Source of the DNA: Atopsyche davidsoni
Taxonomy: Eukaryota > Arthropoda > Insecta > Trichoptera > Hydrobiosidae
Direction: 5' to 3'
Assembly: GCA_022113835.1 (NCBI GenBank)
Contig: JAILWY010000004.1
Location: 8,187,501 to 8,251,500 of the forward strand
Length of the DNA stretch: 64,000 nucleotides
The position numbers and the translations under genes are program-made. The notes under the pieces are model-generated. The model was not told the origin of the DNA and ran no database searches. It saw only the letters and a program-made list of their open reading frames with translations. Positions 13,327 through 26,075 of the stretch are shown here, piece by piece; the first letter of the stretch is position 1, and each line of letters begins with the position of its first letter.

Positions 13327-15418
13327 TCGCGCTGCACATGCAGCGTCGATCGAACGAACACTTCAATAATGCAGGCCTCGCTCGACCAGACACCGGATAG
13401 CAGATCTCTAGTTGCGAATTAATAAGTCATTCATTATTGTGCAGTACGGCCAACCGCACGCTCGTTGCGGTGACTATATGACTAGAGCCCGTGTCGGTTA
13501 TCTCGGCATGCCATATAAAATATATAAAACGATATTTGGGAAATTAAATGATTTGTTTGTCTACGAGACAAAGAGAGCTCTCTTGTCCCACAGAGACATC
13601 TAAAAATTAAACGATAAGAACGTTTGAAAGTGTCTCTCAGTGCTGATAGAGCTGATGGGTGTCAACGGTCTCGTGAATCATTTAATCTTCTTTAATATTT
13701 ATGAAATAGAGTACTAATTTTGATGATGAACCCCCTGAGTACAAATTAGAAACAAGCATGGATCCAAGATATGTATGATAATTGATCGTACGCTCTATCG
13801 ATTTGCACTTGCTGCATGGTAGTCGTCCGCCATTTTACATGAAAACGCAGAGATAAACAGTCGCTATCGCGAAATAACAAACGCAGACGAAACAAAGGAC
13901 TACACAACGGTGCAGCTTCCGATGAACGGTCGTCACGTCGCAAAAACCTTCCTGAACACAGACCCGGGTCAAAGCACGCAGCCGTCCATGAGACAGCACC
14001 GTCATGGCGGTAAACCAACACGCCGGGGGCGACGGCCCTAATCCTGGACCCCCAAAACGCACATATTATACCTGCCTAGGATTCATGTTCAAAACACGCC
14101 GATTCTTCAAATGCATTAATTTTCCAAATAAATGGGCTACAGGGTACTGTAATATATTGAAACTCAGCATGCGACTCGGCTTGAAGACCTGAGCTCGGTC
14201 GATTTGATAATTAATCCCGGCACACAGAGAATACAAAAAGTATGATCGGCAAACGCAGCAGAAGTTACAGTCGATAGTTCAGATAATCGAATATGTTGTG
14301 CTAAAATACGAGTGGCGAGAATGGACACGGGATAGTCAGGTATTCGAAATAGACATCGAGTGATATTTGCTACAGTCATATACGTTTTTTTTTTGTATCT
14401 CAATTAACAATAACTCCGGGTGTATTTAGATAGAAACTTGATCCAAACGATTGCAAAAATATACAGATATATCTCATACATAAATGGAGATTCAGACATA
14501 ATATATACAGAACGGTGAAAGTTAGATCGCAACGAACGCGGTGATGACTAAACTCAACAAAATTACGTAAATAAAAAAAAAGCATCAAGTCTATGTCAAA
14601 GTAGTCGCAAATTCATAAAACAAAACTTACGTTTTTTTGCGACCGAAAAAAAACGCTAAGAGAGAAGAGACTATTCAAGTATTCCGCTAAAGAAATTTCC
14701 CCCCGGGAAGGAGACTCGCCGCAAAAACTCGAACGAATTTAATAAAACTTTTTAATAAAAGGACAAGTCCCAGTTTACTCGTTGTCAATGCCGGGCTGCT
14801 GGAGCTTTGTTTGAGTAAAGTGTCCTGTAAAAAATTGCAACGGTTCAACCGATAAAAATCTCGATTATTTAAGCATCATTTTATCCATTTAACTTGTACT
14901 GCTAAATATATTTGCTGATTACATGCCTGTGCCCAAATTCTGAAGGCTGATTACCAAACAATGACTTTAAAGTAGCTAATTACGTCACATATACGAGGAC
15001 TGTGTGCGATTTACTGAAAAAACATTTTATCGTATTTGACAGCAATTTAACTATCGTTCACAAAAATGGTTCTTTATTATTAATAATCAAAAAAATATAT
15101 ATTTGTAAGTGAATGTTAAGTCTTCTTTGCCCGAGAGATACAATTTACACTAAGTGGCAAATGGCGGAAGTTTCGTAACATGCGCGAAACAAACTATCCC
15201 CTTTGTTTTATTTTTAAATGCTCACATATACTTGGAGACGTATGCATAGGTGCACTATAGACTGCATGCGCTGCTAATTCTGACAAAGAAGTCAAGAACT
15301 GGGTCAGGCTGCATGGCAACACGGACCTGGCGACTCGTCCCCGGCGCGCAGGCCGAGCGACGGGAGAGCTTCCACGACCACGCTCATTGCATTATCCAAG
15401 CCCTCGCAATCAGCCAAT

Positions 15419-15530
15419 ACTTGCAATTAGCCAATGGCGTCATATTCTGCGTTGTTTAATCAGGCAAAACCATAGAAAAACACAAAATAAAGGGACGCTA
15501 TTGGCTGATACCAAATCGGTCGCAAGTTGT
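15419..15530. promoter_or_regulatory. CCAAT-flanked element, copy 1
   Basis: A 112-bp block, related by eye to 19208-19317, lies just downstream of a GC-rich patch. It has CCAAT at 15431-15435 and an inverted ATTGG at 15500-15504, plus another CCAAT just upstream at 15414-15418. The shared end is 'caaatcggtcgc'. Such spaced, opposed CCAAT boxes are typical of promoters bound by NF-Y; function here is inference. Confidence 0.4.
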
Positions 15531-16142
15531 AAAGTTCTCAAACACAGCCCTGCTTGCCTGATGCGTGTACTTATGATATTACAAAAAAAAAAATTAGATA
15601 TAGATATCTTGGCTGTCGTGGAATGTACTGTAATCGAATCGTGATCCGTTTATTTCACATGCATGTGTGAAATAAGGGATTTTGGGCATTGTAGGAGAGC
15701 CATCTCATGGAGACGATAACTGAACGCAGGCATTTCTGTTACGTAGTATTTCTGCCGTTTTAAAATTATTAATTGCCAATAGGGTGTTTTGCAACCGAAC
15801 TCATATTATAACCAGTGTTTGTGAGACCACTGGAATGCAATTAAAATACAAATGTTTTAAATTTAAAATAAATCATTAGATTGTAATGACCATGCAACGC
15901 ATATTCCCCGTCCATGCTACTAAAAAGATACTTAACTATTAAATTGGATACAGCATATTTTTTGTAACAACGCTTATTATTTTAGAGTGTTATCTTCGAA
16001 TGAATAAATTCTAGTGAACAAAATAAAGTATCAAAAGGAATTTGGAGTATATATTTTCTTTTTGCTCGAATTCATTTGGGATCAATGCCGGACTTGTCAA
16101 GTTTACAATGCTCGAAGATAAGCTGTTTGACTTAAATACATT

Positions 16143-16245
16143 TATGTATCTTCTTCTTCATCAAGTGCCTCTCCTCAGAGGATGTTGGCCACCATTTTAA
16201 TGAGCATATTACTCATGCTGAGCTCGTGGTTTATGTATACAAACG
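16143..16245 (-). repeat. interspersed repeat family, copy D (tail only)
   Basis: On the minus strand this reads 'gctcagcatgag', 'aaaatggtggccaac' and 'gaggcacttgatgaagaag', matching the 3' tail of copies A and B. It ends in a short GAA run, which suggests that A-rich or GAA tails terminate the family. Confidence 0.5.
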
Positions 16246-16560
16246 GTTTAAATATTGAATCAATTTTTTTATTTATTTTTCAATAAATTAACAAACCATT
16301 AGTCATCGTTTGGAGGATTATCGACATGGCAACACAGAAAATCACAATAGCTATCAGGCAAATGGTTAAATCCATCGTTATACCAGATTATTGAACTGTA
16401 TCGTGATATAAACAGGGAATACGTAATCGTATTACGACACAGCAGCTGTTTGAGGTGCTGTCCCGCACCAATCAATAGAGAAACAATGCCCTTTGATTGA
16501 AAAGGCTAACATGCGTCTACTGCTACTGGCACAGCAACTTGGCCTAATCCAACAGGAAAT

Positions 16561-16563
<3 letters not shown>

Positions 16564-16633
<70 letters not shown>
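16564..16633. repeat. (TA)n microsatellite
   Basis: About 35 uninterrupted TA dinucleotides. The tract is self-complementary and can extrude as a cruciform. It creates an artefactual open frame rich in Ile-Tyr on the minus strand. Confidence 0.95.
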
Positions 16634-16638
<5 letters not shown>

Positions 16639-18279
16639 TACATAATGGAATTTCACATATAAATAGTATAGATCGTAAGTGAAAAAATTCATGGCATGAT
16701 GAAAACCGTAAGTATTACCTAAAAAATATTTTTATATAAGATTATAAGAATTCAGTATTCTGTTACGATTAGTTATAATTTGGGTGATTATATAATTTAT
16801 ATTTGCAAGATGTGCATTATAAACCGGATTTATCTGAACCAGCTCAGTTTCTGCACGAAGGCGACATTGAAGGTAAGTAATGATATTTTTTTTATTTGTA
16901 TAAAAATGACAAAGTCCGTTGGCTTATTATGGCCATCGTTGCGAGCTTGACAATGAGAAAAGTTGCTCGATCGTTCTTGAATCTTTAATGTTTTGGCATT
17001 CCGGCATACGTTTGCATTGAATTTATAATTATAAATACATTGAAAACCGCTCTGAAGGTCGCGCCACAATCGTAAATAATAATAATAAAGCTGCTTTGAT
17101 TTTTCTCATTGCCAGGGAAATTCGGACGACCTGAATGTAACCGTTTTGATAATGTAAAAATATCAATTTATTAATAGATCGTGTCGGGATAGATGTAAAC
17201 GCAAATATCCAATGACATAATATGATGATTTAAAAAATTAATGCCGGCGGAATGTCACGTAACAATTTGTAGCCGATCTGCAATGTAACAATACTCACAT
17301 ACAATAGCGTCATATAATGTTGGAAGTAGCGTAATAATTTATATTGCAATAACAACGCCTCTATTTACGATCGGCTCACTTGCGTCATGTGGGGGCTATT
17401 TTACTGATTCATTAGCCGATGGAGGTTGGCTGGGCTAAGGGGCACTCATAACTCGACGTTACCTTTATTTCTTCATTGTGATATTGTAGATTTTATTGTA
17501 GTCAGACCGTGAAACTTACCTAAAAGATATAAGGTAAGAGAAAAAAATCAATTTTGTGTACCTATTCATTAATTAAAATTCTATTAAAATTTATCAGTTA
17601 ACTTTTAAAAACTGTAGTTGTTACTATACTTTTGGGTAGTAAATATACTGAAATTGCGTTAAAAATTAGCAAGTTTATATATTTTATTTATAAAAGTTTT
17701 TATCGAACACTAGGCAACGTAACATTATATTTTTGTGTATATAACAAGTCGATAGTAAAACGATAAATATTTTAAGTTCTATTGTGGGGGGTAGTGCATT
17801 GCATTCGGTGTGTATTGATCTTTTAAAAAAGGGTGGTTAAAAATTAAAAAAAAAAAAAAACAATTAAAATACATGATCATAGTTTAAAAAAATAAAAATC
17901 AGTTTTTCAAAAGGATTATCCCAAAGTTGAGTGAATATTAATCGGAAATGACCAAACGTCAGTCGCGGGTAATCGTCTGACAGCCAGACAAGGTGGCGGC
18001 AGGGATAAAAACAAATCGGAATATCTCACCTTTAAAACAATAACAGCGTCGGCGACTGCTAGAAAACGTCCCCGAACATATCGGGAACCTCAAATCCACA
18101 ATGTGATAAATATTAAAAGACACCAAAACTCAACGCTGTAATTCAACACAACCGAAAAAATCACTCAAAACCTCCGGGGTCGCGCGAGGACTCGGGGACT
18201 CGAGCTTCAAAATGACAAACGTAAACAAGACTACGTAATGCCGCACTGTATAAATATACTTGTAATTGTATTTATGCAC

Positions 18280-19345
18280 GATTTAGAAAGCGAAACTGTG
18301 ACACGAATCACGGCAAATGCGGACAGCGGGACAAACGGCAGCGGCCGATTCCGACTGGACAGATCTGCATTCAGCAGATGGCGGCCCGCTCGAGCGCGCT
18401 CGGCTGGACGAGCGTAAAGTTACTTTGTGTTGCGGCGGGTGTAAATACACGGCGAGTTTGTATATGGCCGCTACAGCTGACGCGGTGCTGCCGCCCGCCG
18501 CGACTCGAAACTCCCAACAATCCGATATATTCATTTTTTTTTAAATTATGTGTTGCTACTGCGACTATTTAAATCTATAAAAAATTAAAATAAATATATC
18601 AAAATATAAGAATTATTTTAATTAGTAATATTTTAAGATTGTACTTTAATTATTTTTTTTGTGTTTTTTTTTATAATTTTGACTAAGTAAACAGTGCATA
18701 TACCAGTGCAGTCCAACACTCGTGGATTATATCCTTTTATTTCGGGTCTTTTTTGTGGTCAAACAATGCAAAGCATGCCGGTATCGCAGTCGGGACTTTG
18801 GGATCTTCATTGCCATAAACAACAGCGAATAATGTTTTGAATGGGGAATGATGCGTCTGTGGCTCTGGAGGCGGACGGGTAGCCGCCGCCGGGGGGGAGT
18901 CTCCGCGCATGGCAGCACCGGGCGGCGCGGTGCGGGCGGCGCGGGACGCAGGCGCGGCGGGCCCGCGCGCGCACCGCCCGCCGCAGCGCCTCGCGCCCCG
19001 CCCCGCCCCGCCCCGCCCCGCGCCCCCTCGCCGGGTCGACTCCGCCACCCCCGCTCTGTTACTGAAATCTTCAACGGGGAGAAATGCGTAGCGTACGCGA
19101 ACGCTCGAGCCCTCTACACATGCGATTCGACTCGACTCGACACGACTCGCGACCAGCAAGTGCGTCCATTTATTTTTTATGGTTTCGCCCAAACCAAGTC
19201 GCGACACATTTCCAACTAGCCGATAGTGTCCTCTTTGGCGTTGTACAATTGAATCCACAAAAAAAACACCCAAAATAATGGATCGCATCGGCTGATTGCA
19301 AATCGGTCGCGAGCTGCGTCGCCGCGTGTGTGACGGCTCTACCTC
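18280..19345. other. GC-rich CpG island-like region
   Basis: The densest GC and CpG in the window lies at about 18,280-18,520 and 18,840-19,160. Within it is a (CCCCG)n run at 18996-19020, which gives tandem GGGGCGGGG (Sp1-type) boxes on the minus strand. Open frames on both strands translate to low-complexity A/R/P/G sequence and are not convincing. The region most resembles a promoter or untranslated first exon of a gene not otherwise visible here. Confidence 0.45.
19208..19317. promoter_or_regulatory. CCAAT-flanked element, copy 2 (diverged)
   Basis: This block is related to 15419-15530: same order of 'agccgatag' (CCAAT changed to CCGAT), 'gcgttgt', an A-rich AAAACAC stretch, 'atcggctgat' and 'caaatcggtcgc'. 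It sits at the downstream edge of the GC-rich island, the same relative position as copy 1. Confidence 0.4.
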
Positions 19346-20157
19346 AGCGTGTGTGTGATCTGGGATTGCAGTGTCTCTAAACATTTACTGAAACTGTTTT
19401 TTTTTTTTAAGAAAAATAATATTGGGATTTTTCTTTAAATAATACTTTTAAAACAGGTCAACTTATCTTAGATATGTAATGCTAATGGTCTTTATGACTT
19501 TAAAATGAAATCACACTTTGTCAAATTTCAATTAAAATCGTGTCAGCTACGCGTACATTATAAAGAGAAAATATAAAACTTTGATTATATGATGCTCTGA
19601 CATATATAAACTAATCGTAATACCGACAAATAATATTTTTTACATGCCATAAATACATATTAGATGAGCAAAAAGGTGTGTGCCAGAATCTTGCCACCTT
19701 TCAAATATTGTTATACTGTTGGATGAGGACCTCACGGGTATTTGGATATCTCCTTGGTCAGCCAACTGTTTATAATGCGAAAAATTATTATTAAAAAGAA
19801 TAGGGTTCTTCAAAGGAGACTATCATTCAAGGGAGACTTCAAATAAAATAATAAAAACAAGTACTCCTGTTTTTTTATAATATCGGCTTGATTGTCTATA
19901 TTTTATAAAAACTTTATAAAAACATCCGCAAACGCTTAGAAACATTGATCAGTTTTAGATGAAGTCATATATTCTTTAGTAAAAAATAAAACTATCGATT
20001 ACAAGTAATGTGAAAATTGAAAGCCGTTGTTATATTACGTTCAGTATTTTCAAGGTCAAAAGATTTTGTAACTACTGTAACATGAAATGACAGTAAACTC
20101 AATAAATATTAATAAAATAGTACATATTTATTACAACACGTGCAATGAAGAGTAACT

Positions 20158-20660
20158 ACACAAATTTTTCCCTATAAAAACTCCATAACGAAAATAAAGA
20201 AATCCATGTACGCTACCACCTAAGCCACATCTTGTAAGCCTCACAACCTGCGCCAGGACCAGGGGACAGCCATACACATCTTCAAAATTAACATAATAAT
20301 ATAATGACTCTAGGAATTATTTTTTAAAATTCATTACAAGAAATGTGAGATACTAACCAATTTCTGTAAAGTTTGCAATTATTTGTTTATTAAAAAAAAT
20401 CAATTAAAATTGTGAAATAATTGAAAAATTATACTTTTATTTTATAACCAAATATTATTTTAATTTTTCTAATTACGCACAATATGACGAAAAAAAAAAT
20501 TAATTCCATGATGGTTTATTTTCTTTTGTGTTAGTTTACAATAATTGTTAGGGCCATGCTTACAAGACGTGATGGCTTGTGTGGCTTGCAATATGTGGCT
20601 TAGGTGGTAGCGTACATAGGTTTTTTCTATTTTCATCATTGAGTTTGTGTAGGGAAAAAT
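20158..20660. repeat. inverted repeat pair flanking about 300 bp
   Basis: The left arm (about 20158-20252) and the reversed right arm (about 20565-20660) share blocks such as 'gtacgctaccacctaagcc' and 'tttttccct', at roughly 80% identity by eye. The spacer is AT-rich without coding signal. This is either a fold-back element or two oppositely oriented copies of one repeat. Confidence 0.5.
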
Positions 20661-21622
20661 ATGTATTAAAAAAACCCTTTTAAAATATGTATATAAAACA
20701 ATATGATGACCGTGATTATAATTATATAGAAAGTAGGAATATTTTCCAACTTTGTCATCTATTGGTGAAAAGATAAACCACTCAAGTAACCTGCAACTCA
20801 TTTTAGAGCAGAAAATTACGTTACTTATATTTGTTTATGATAAGCTTTAAAAATTAGACGATAGATGACCAATAGACTCTGTTAAACAAAATTTTCACAA
20901 GTAGTTTTTTTTTAAATAAATAGTTTGAAATATATATATTTTTTATAATCAATATTTAAATATTAAATGCCACAGTATTATGTGTAATAAATTTGTACGT
21001 GAAAATATTGTCTATGGTGTATAATAAGCATTTCTGTTTATGGTAGCGCCGGCTAATTTTTGTGACATTGGCAAAGTTTTTTTATAATCTTCCTAGCTTT
21101 TCGTAAGTAAAACTAAAAATATGTGTATTAATATAACCTTTCTATCTAAAAGTAAATTAAAATGTGATTACTTACCTTAATCAAATATATTTAGTAATGT
21201 TTATCGATTTGTGAATTCATAGTTCCATAGAAATTTCCATTAGAAATGATAAAAAAGAATCAAGTTTTAATAAGAATAAATTTCTCAATCGAAATCATAA
21301 CATTTATAAATTTCTTTTATTTTCTTGCACAGCATTTAATATCATAGAAATATTCATGCTTTTGATGTATTCTTGCTCTCAATTGACTAAACATACCTAG
21401 TAATTCATTTAATTATTATATTAAAAAGCCAAAGGTTAACATTCTAAATTACGATAACTTCATTGTTATTAATTAGTAATGATTAGAAATATTGTCTATA
21501 TTAATTCAATATTTATCGCATCAACATTCACTGCTTCATTATAAACAGTATGTTTGATATAATTGGTAATTGCTTATCATCATTACAGTTAAGGAATGCG
21601 ATTCACACTGATAGCTCGAGCC

Positions 21623-24003
21623 ATGTCTACGATTTCAAAGAGTTTCCAAAGCCATATGGTGGTGCCTGATGTGGTGCCCGTAGCTCCTACACAACTTCTT
21701 AAGGTATTAATATGAACCAGGATCGTTAAGTCATTCAATTGATTCAATTAATTATAAAATAAATTTATACAAAGTCATCTGCTTAAAGTAATTGGATACT
21801 TCAGTTTATTATTAAGTAAATAAATACAAAGAAAATAAGTAGAATTTTAGTTTGTACGAAGTTCCTAAAGAAGGACAATTACACAAAATAAAACAATCAA
21901 TAAAAAAACTTAACTTATTTCCTTTCTAAATAAACGGTTTATTTGATATTTCGTATATCTACAATACACATTGAAATTAATATCTTTGTTGTTTTGCTTA
22001 TTATTATTAATAATATATAATATCTTTTAAATAATTTACTATTTTAATATTTCATATTTTTTAATATTTGTGCCTTTTTATTTGTAATATATATATTTTA
22101 CTGAATAAGTATTATTCATGAAGATATTATTACAATCTTCAACATCTACAAGATATTCTTAACAGTTTTTGCTAGAAGTAATATAATCTTGTACTAAAAA
22201 TTTGCCAAGTATTCAAACACGATAGTCACCTGCATTTTACAAGTTTTTTCGCATTTTGTATTAACCTTTTTGGCTCACCAATTTATATCCTTATTGATAG
22301 CACGAGACTATTACTAATGTCAATACTTATTGCAATAAATAAGTTTTCTTTTGCAATGTTTGTTGAAGGTCAAATATCCAAGTGGAGTTGCCGTTTCTGA
22401 AGGAAATGAGCTCACTCCCACACAAGTCAAGGACATTCCTACCGTGGAGTGGGAGGCCGAGCCGAATGCCCTCTACACACTATGCATGACCGGTGAGTGT
22501 TGTCAATATTGGATAAGCTGATGTAGTCATAGAGTTCACGTAAAATTTATATAATATTAGGAGGGAGTTACATTCACCGCTGTGTGCATTCCATAATATT
22601 CAATCATAATAAATTTAAACACAAAGCCCACTGAAACTGATATTTTTTTAGAATTTATACTAAAATGTCTATATTTGATTTCTATTTAATTTTAAATAGA
22701 TTTGAACTTTTATTAATCCATTATTATTCTACCATATAACCAGTTTATTTTTTTATATATCGTAATGATATTGTAAAGTATATTAAGGCCATTGAAAATT
22801 AATTTCCAATAAACATTTTTTTCAAATATCTTGCATACCATAGTAGACTTGACATCGAAACAAAGAGCATTCAACTGTTCAACTACTGGAATAAAAACAT
22901 TCAAGCTTGATTGATTTTCAATGTTAACAAAAGTTTCAGTCACACTCTATAAATTTTTATTGAATCTTAAATAGGACACGAGAGTACAATTTTTTGGAGT
23001 TTGTAATACTATTTCTTTGGTTTAAAGCTCTAGTGAGTGCAAATATTGCATTTGTAATTGACTGATTCTTGGTGAAAACATGAGTCAAACGATGCATAAA
23101 ATGTTTAACTTTTACTCATTATGGAGCTGTTAGTGCATTATGATGTTATGATGTTTAAGTTTGTCTCAATAGCTACTCAGTAAGCTTCAACAATAAAAGA
23201 ATTAGACTTTTTGTTACATTCATTATTGTTGCATTATTTTGTTGGTATAAAATAGTTAGCTCAAGTCAGATTTTACTATAAACACGAAGACTGAAAATAC
23301 CCAAACTCTTTAAGAACCTACTTATATGAAACAGCTATGAAAAAATATTTTTCTACGGCAACGCTAAGTCTTCTGTTATTACTATTTGGCGAGATATAAG
23401 ATGTTATTTATTTACAGACCCTGATGCGCCGAGTCGCACAGAGCCTACATACCGAGAGTGGCATCATTGGCTGGTTGGGAACATCCCAGGGTCTGCCGTA
23501 GCCTCTGGCGAGGACCTGTCCCAGTATGTTGGTTCTGGTCCTCCCCCAGACACTGGTCTGCACAGATACGTTTTCCTGATTTACAAGCAGAACGCAAAGA
23601 TTGATTTCAAGGAGACACGTCTCACCAACAAGTAAGTTATATCTTTCACTAAAATAAAAACTGAATTCCTTGTCCTCTGTATAATCTGTTAATCCCAAAT
23701 ATTGTTTGTATCGATCCTGCGTGTATAGTTAGCATAGGATTCTATTGTCTCATTTTGAATCAAATTAAATAAAACTATATTACACAATTTTCACTAACAA
23801 GCTGTGCTACTTTTTACCCTATGATATGCTAACATTAGGGTTCTCGATGTTATTGTCATTTTAGGAGTGCTGATGGTAGAGGAGGTTTCAAAATTGCTAA
23901 ATTTGCTGAGAAGTACGCTCTCGGATCTCCACTGGCCGGAAACTTCTACCAGGCCAAGTATGATGACTATGTTCCGATACTCTACAAACAGCTGGGTGCA
24001 TAA
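21623..24003 (+). CDS. phosphatidylethanolamine-binding protein (cytosolic type)
   Basis: Four coding exons (21623-21703, 22369-22492, 23418-23631, 23865-24003) encode 185 residues, the usual length of animal PEBP/RKIP-type proteins. These bind phospholipid head groups and can regulate kinases in the cytosol. Both family signatures are intact: DPDAPS at residue 69 leading to [12 protein letters not shown] (82-93), and [13 protein letters not shown] (107-119). The pocket residues Asp, His85, the Pro pair, His117 and Tyr119 are therefore present. There is no signal peptide when translation starts at MSTISKSF. An in-frame ATG at 21596 would add MRFTLIARA and is preceded by a stop. A poly(A) signal AATAAA lies at 24095-24100. 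The three downstream genes share its intron positions and phases, so it is the likely parent of the array. Confidence 0.95.
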
Positions 24004-24989
24004 AATATATTTTTTCATTTTTTATTTTCTGTATACTACTGAGGCAATTATAAAATAGTTGTAACCGAACACAGAGTGCTCATTTTAAATATAAAATAAA
24101 ATAATTTCCTCCCGTGGTTTTATTTCTTCTGCACAATTTCTAAAATTACAAATATTATTTATTTGCTTTGGCAATTGTCTTTCTATCACCAAAGAAAAAG
24201 AAATAATCATAATTGATTTATATTTGTGTATATATAAATTATTGCCATATAATAATAGGTTCCCTTAGGGAAATTCCCGTATTCTTTTCTGATTATATAT
24301 TGTTAAATTAAAAGTTGCTAATGTGAGAAAATCAGATTTATATGAATATTTCTGATTGTAGAATATATGGCAAAATCAAACGATTCTCTAATTAGCCTAA
24401 AATATTTATAATGCAAAGGGATCGCATGAATTATGCAATTATACACCTTAAGTGAAGATGGATCTACCTCCTGAGTCACTATATTTATTTTTAGCACGAT
24501 TGTTTACTAAAACAAGCAATTGTCTAATCACTGAGTCAGACTCTTGAAATGTCAAGAACTTTGATGTTATGTAGCAGTTCATAAATTGATAAATTATTAC
24601 ATGATCAATATATTATATAATTTTCACGCAAGATTTTTCTTTTTTAATTTCATGACTCAAAATTTAAAATTTCTACTTAGTATTTTCAGCCATAATATAT
24701 ATATTATGTAATTATAATATATAATTCAGCCACATTTATGCAAAACGGTCATAGAAAATTTCAACGAGAGAGTATTTTTCAATTTCAACATTTACCCAAT
24801 ATACTATTCCATACATAATCCTATACTGTATATTCTATGAATCAAATTACTTCTTGGGTGGATTTTGAGACACCCTATATTGTGTTGGATCGTATGGTTA
24901 GTGGAAAATGTAAAAATAACTAATATGCAATCGTCCTTAATGCAATACAAAGTGTTATTTTTTTAAAGAAGGGGCCATTATACTTAAAT
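24004..24989. other. PEBP 3' flank and intergenic DNA
   Basis: AT-rich; contains the AATAAA at 24095-24100 for the preceding gene. No coding or structural feature is evident. The first duplicated unit begins at about 24,990. Confidence 0.6.
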
Positions 24990-25960
24990 GAGAGGCCGTG
25001 AGAATATGCAGGAAATTGTGACATAAATATACAGGCACAAGTGGAAATTATTTTACTAATCATATAATTTGATGATACATGATCGTGATATTATAAATGA
25101 ATACTGACACTTATTTTCAAAAAAGTTGACATAGATTAATGATGCTGCTTGTTATTAAAGCTATAATTTATATATGATAGCTAAAGCCAATTTTTTTTTT
25201 TTTTCTACGACTCACAAGCATGATAAAAAAAGTAAATATTACAAAATACCTGCCTGTGGAAATCAAATGACTTAATTTATAATATAACATAACGCTTGTA
25301 AGCAGTCAAACTTGATTTTTTTCAAAGGGCTGCCATTTAACTACTTGTGGTCATCGAACTTTCACCGGAATCTATCTGAAATAAAAAATGTTTATTTTTA
25401 ACAGTCAATATTATGTTTTCAGTTAGTGATAGATAAATATCACAGTGGGCAGTATGCTGTTGAATTCCTCATTTGCATAACTAGTTGACAGAAGAAATAC
25501 AATCTTCCTTTTATATCTCAGTACAGGTTACTCCAGCGCGAGAAGTCAACTGGGATCAAAATTATTTCAGAAAAATCACAACTTTTATTTTACGAGTTTG
25601 TAAGACTTACAGAAATAGACTGAACAATTTACTGAAAAACTCTAATGCAACTTATATGAAATTTCAGATTATGATTTCGGTCACAAATGAGACTTAAGTA
25701 TTGTTTTAATTCATCAACATAGGCATATTGTCTCCCGTATGTTTTACACTGCTTTTTGTATAATTTATATTGTTGCATTCTGAAAATTTGTTATTTCCAA
25801 TTGTCACAATATTATTTATGTTTAATTATACAAATAAGTTTGTATAAGTTTTAAATGTCCACTATTGAGAGATTGATGATATTATTTTTTTCACAGCTAA
25901 AGTTTAATGTGATTCATAAGACCAGTTTTAATCCCCTCCAGTTCAGTTGATTGCTCTTCC

Positions 25961-26075
25961 ATTATAAAGGATTGCAGGTCGAAGCCAACCTCACTTCTCA
26001 TTGGAGGCCTGACAGCTTCAGGTGTGCTAGCAGCAGTTATAAATATTTTTGATTCAGAATCAGCCACAATCTACA
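25961..26075 (+). promoter_or_regulatory. promoter region of secreted PEBP copy 1
   Basis: The sequence upstream of the ATG is conserved in all three units. It has a TATAAAG at 25963-25969 and a TATAAAT at 26038-26044, only 32 bp before the ATG, with an Inr-like TCAG between. If the proximal box is used, the 5' leader is very short. Copy 2 keeps the proximal box (near 30407); copy 3 has TATAGAT instead (near 35497). Confidence 0.45.

Larger units (their letters stand above)
12961..21595. other. gene-poor region with GC-rich islands
   Basis: No coding gene is supported. GC-rich, CpG-containing patches at about 13.2-13.4, 15.3-15.4 and 18.0-19.3 kb interrupt AT-rich DNA and look like promoter regions or untranslated exons. 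Open frames inside them exist on both strands with alanine/arginine/proline-rich translations, as expected from base composition alone. The AT-rich 19.4-21.6 kb part leads to the first PEBP gene. Confidence 0.5.

Noticed and set aside
13746..14062. Overlapping open frames in two minus-strand frames near 13.9 kb
   Set aside because: Two mutually exclusive frames of similar quality, no domain and no splice-consistent continuation.
16432..16692. Open frame with repeated Ile-Tyr
   Set aside because: Produced by the (TA)n microsatellite.
18737..19384. Long minus-strand open frame (215 codons) and overlapping plus-strand frames in the GC-rich island
   Set aside because: Translations are low-complexity A/R/P/G in all frames with no domain; stop codons are simply rare in GC-rich DNA.
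20469..20801. Minus-strand open frame of 110 codons upstream of PEBP
   Set aside because: Overlaps one arm of the inverted repeat; no recognisable protein family.
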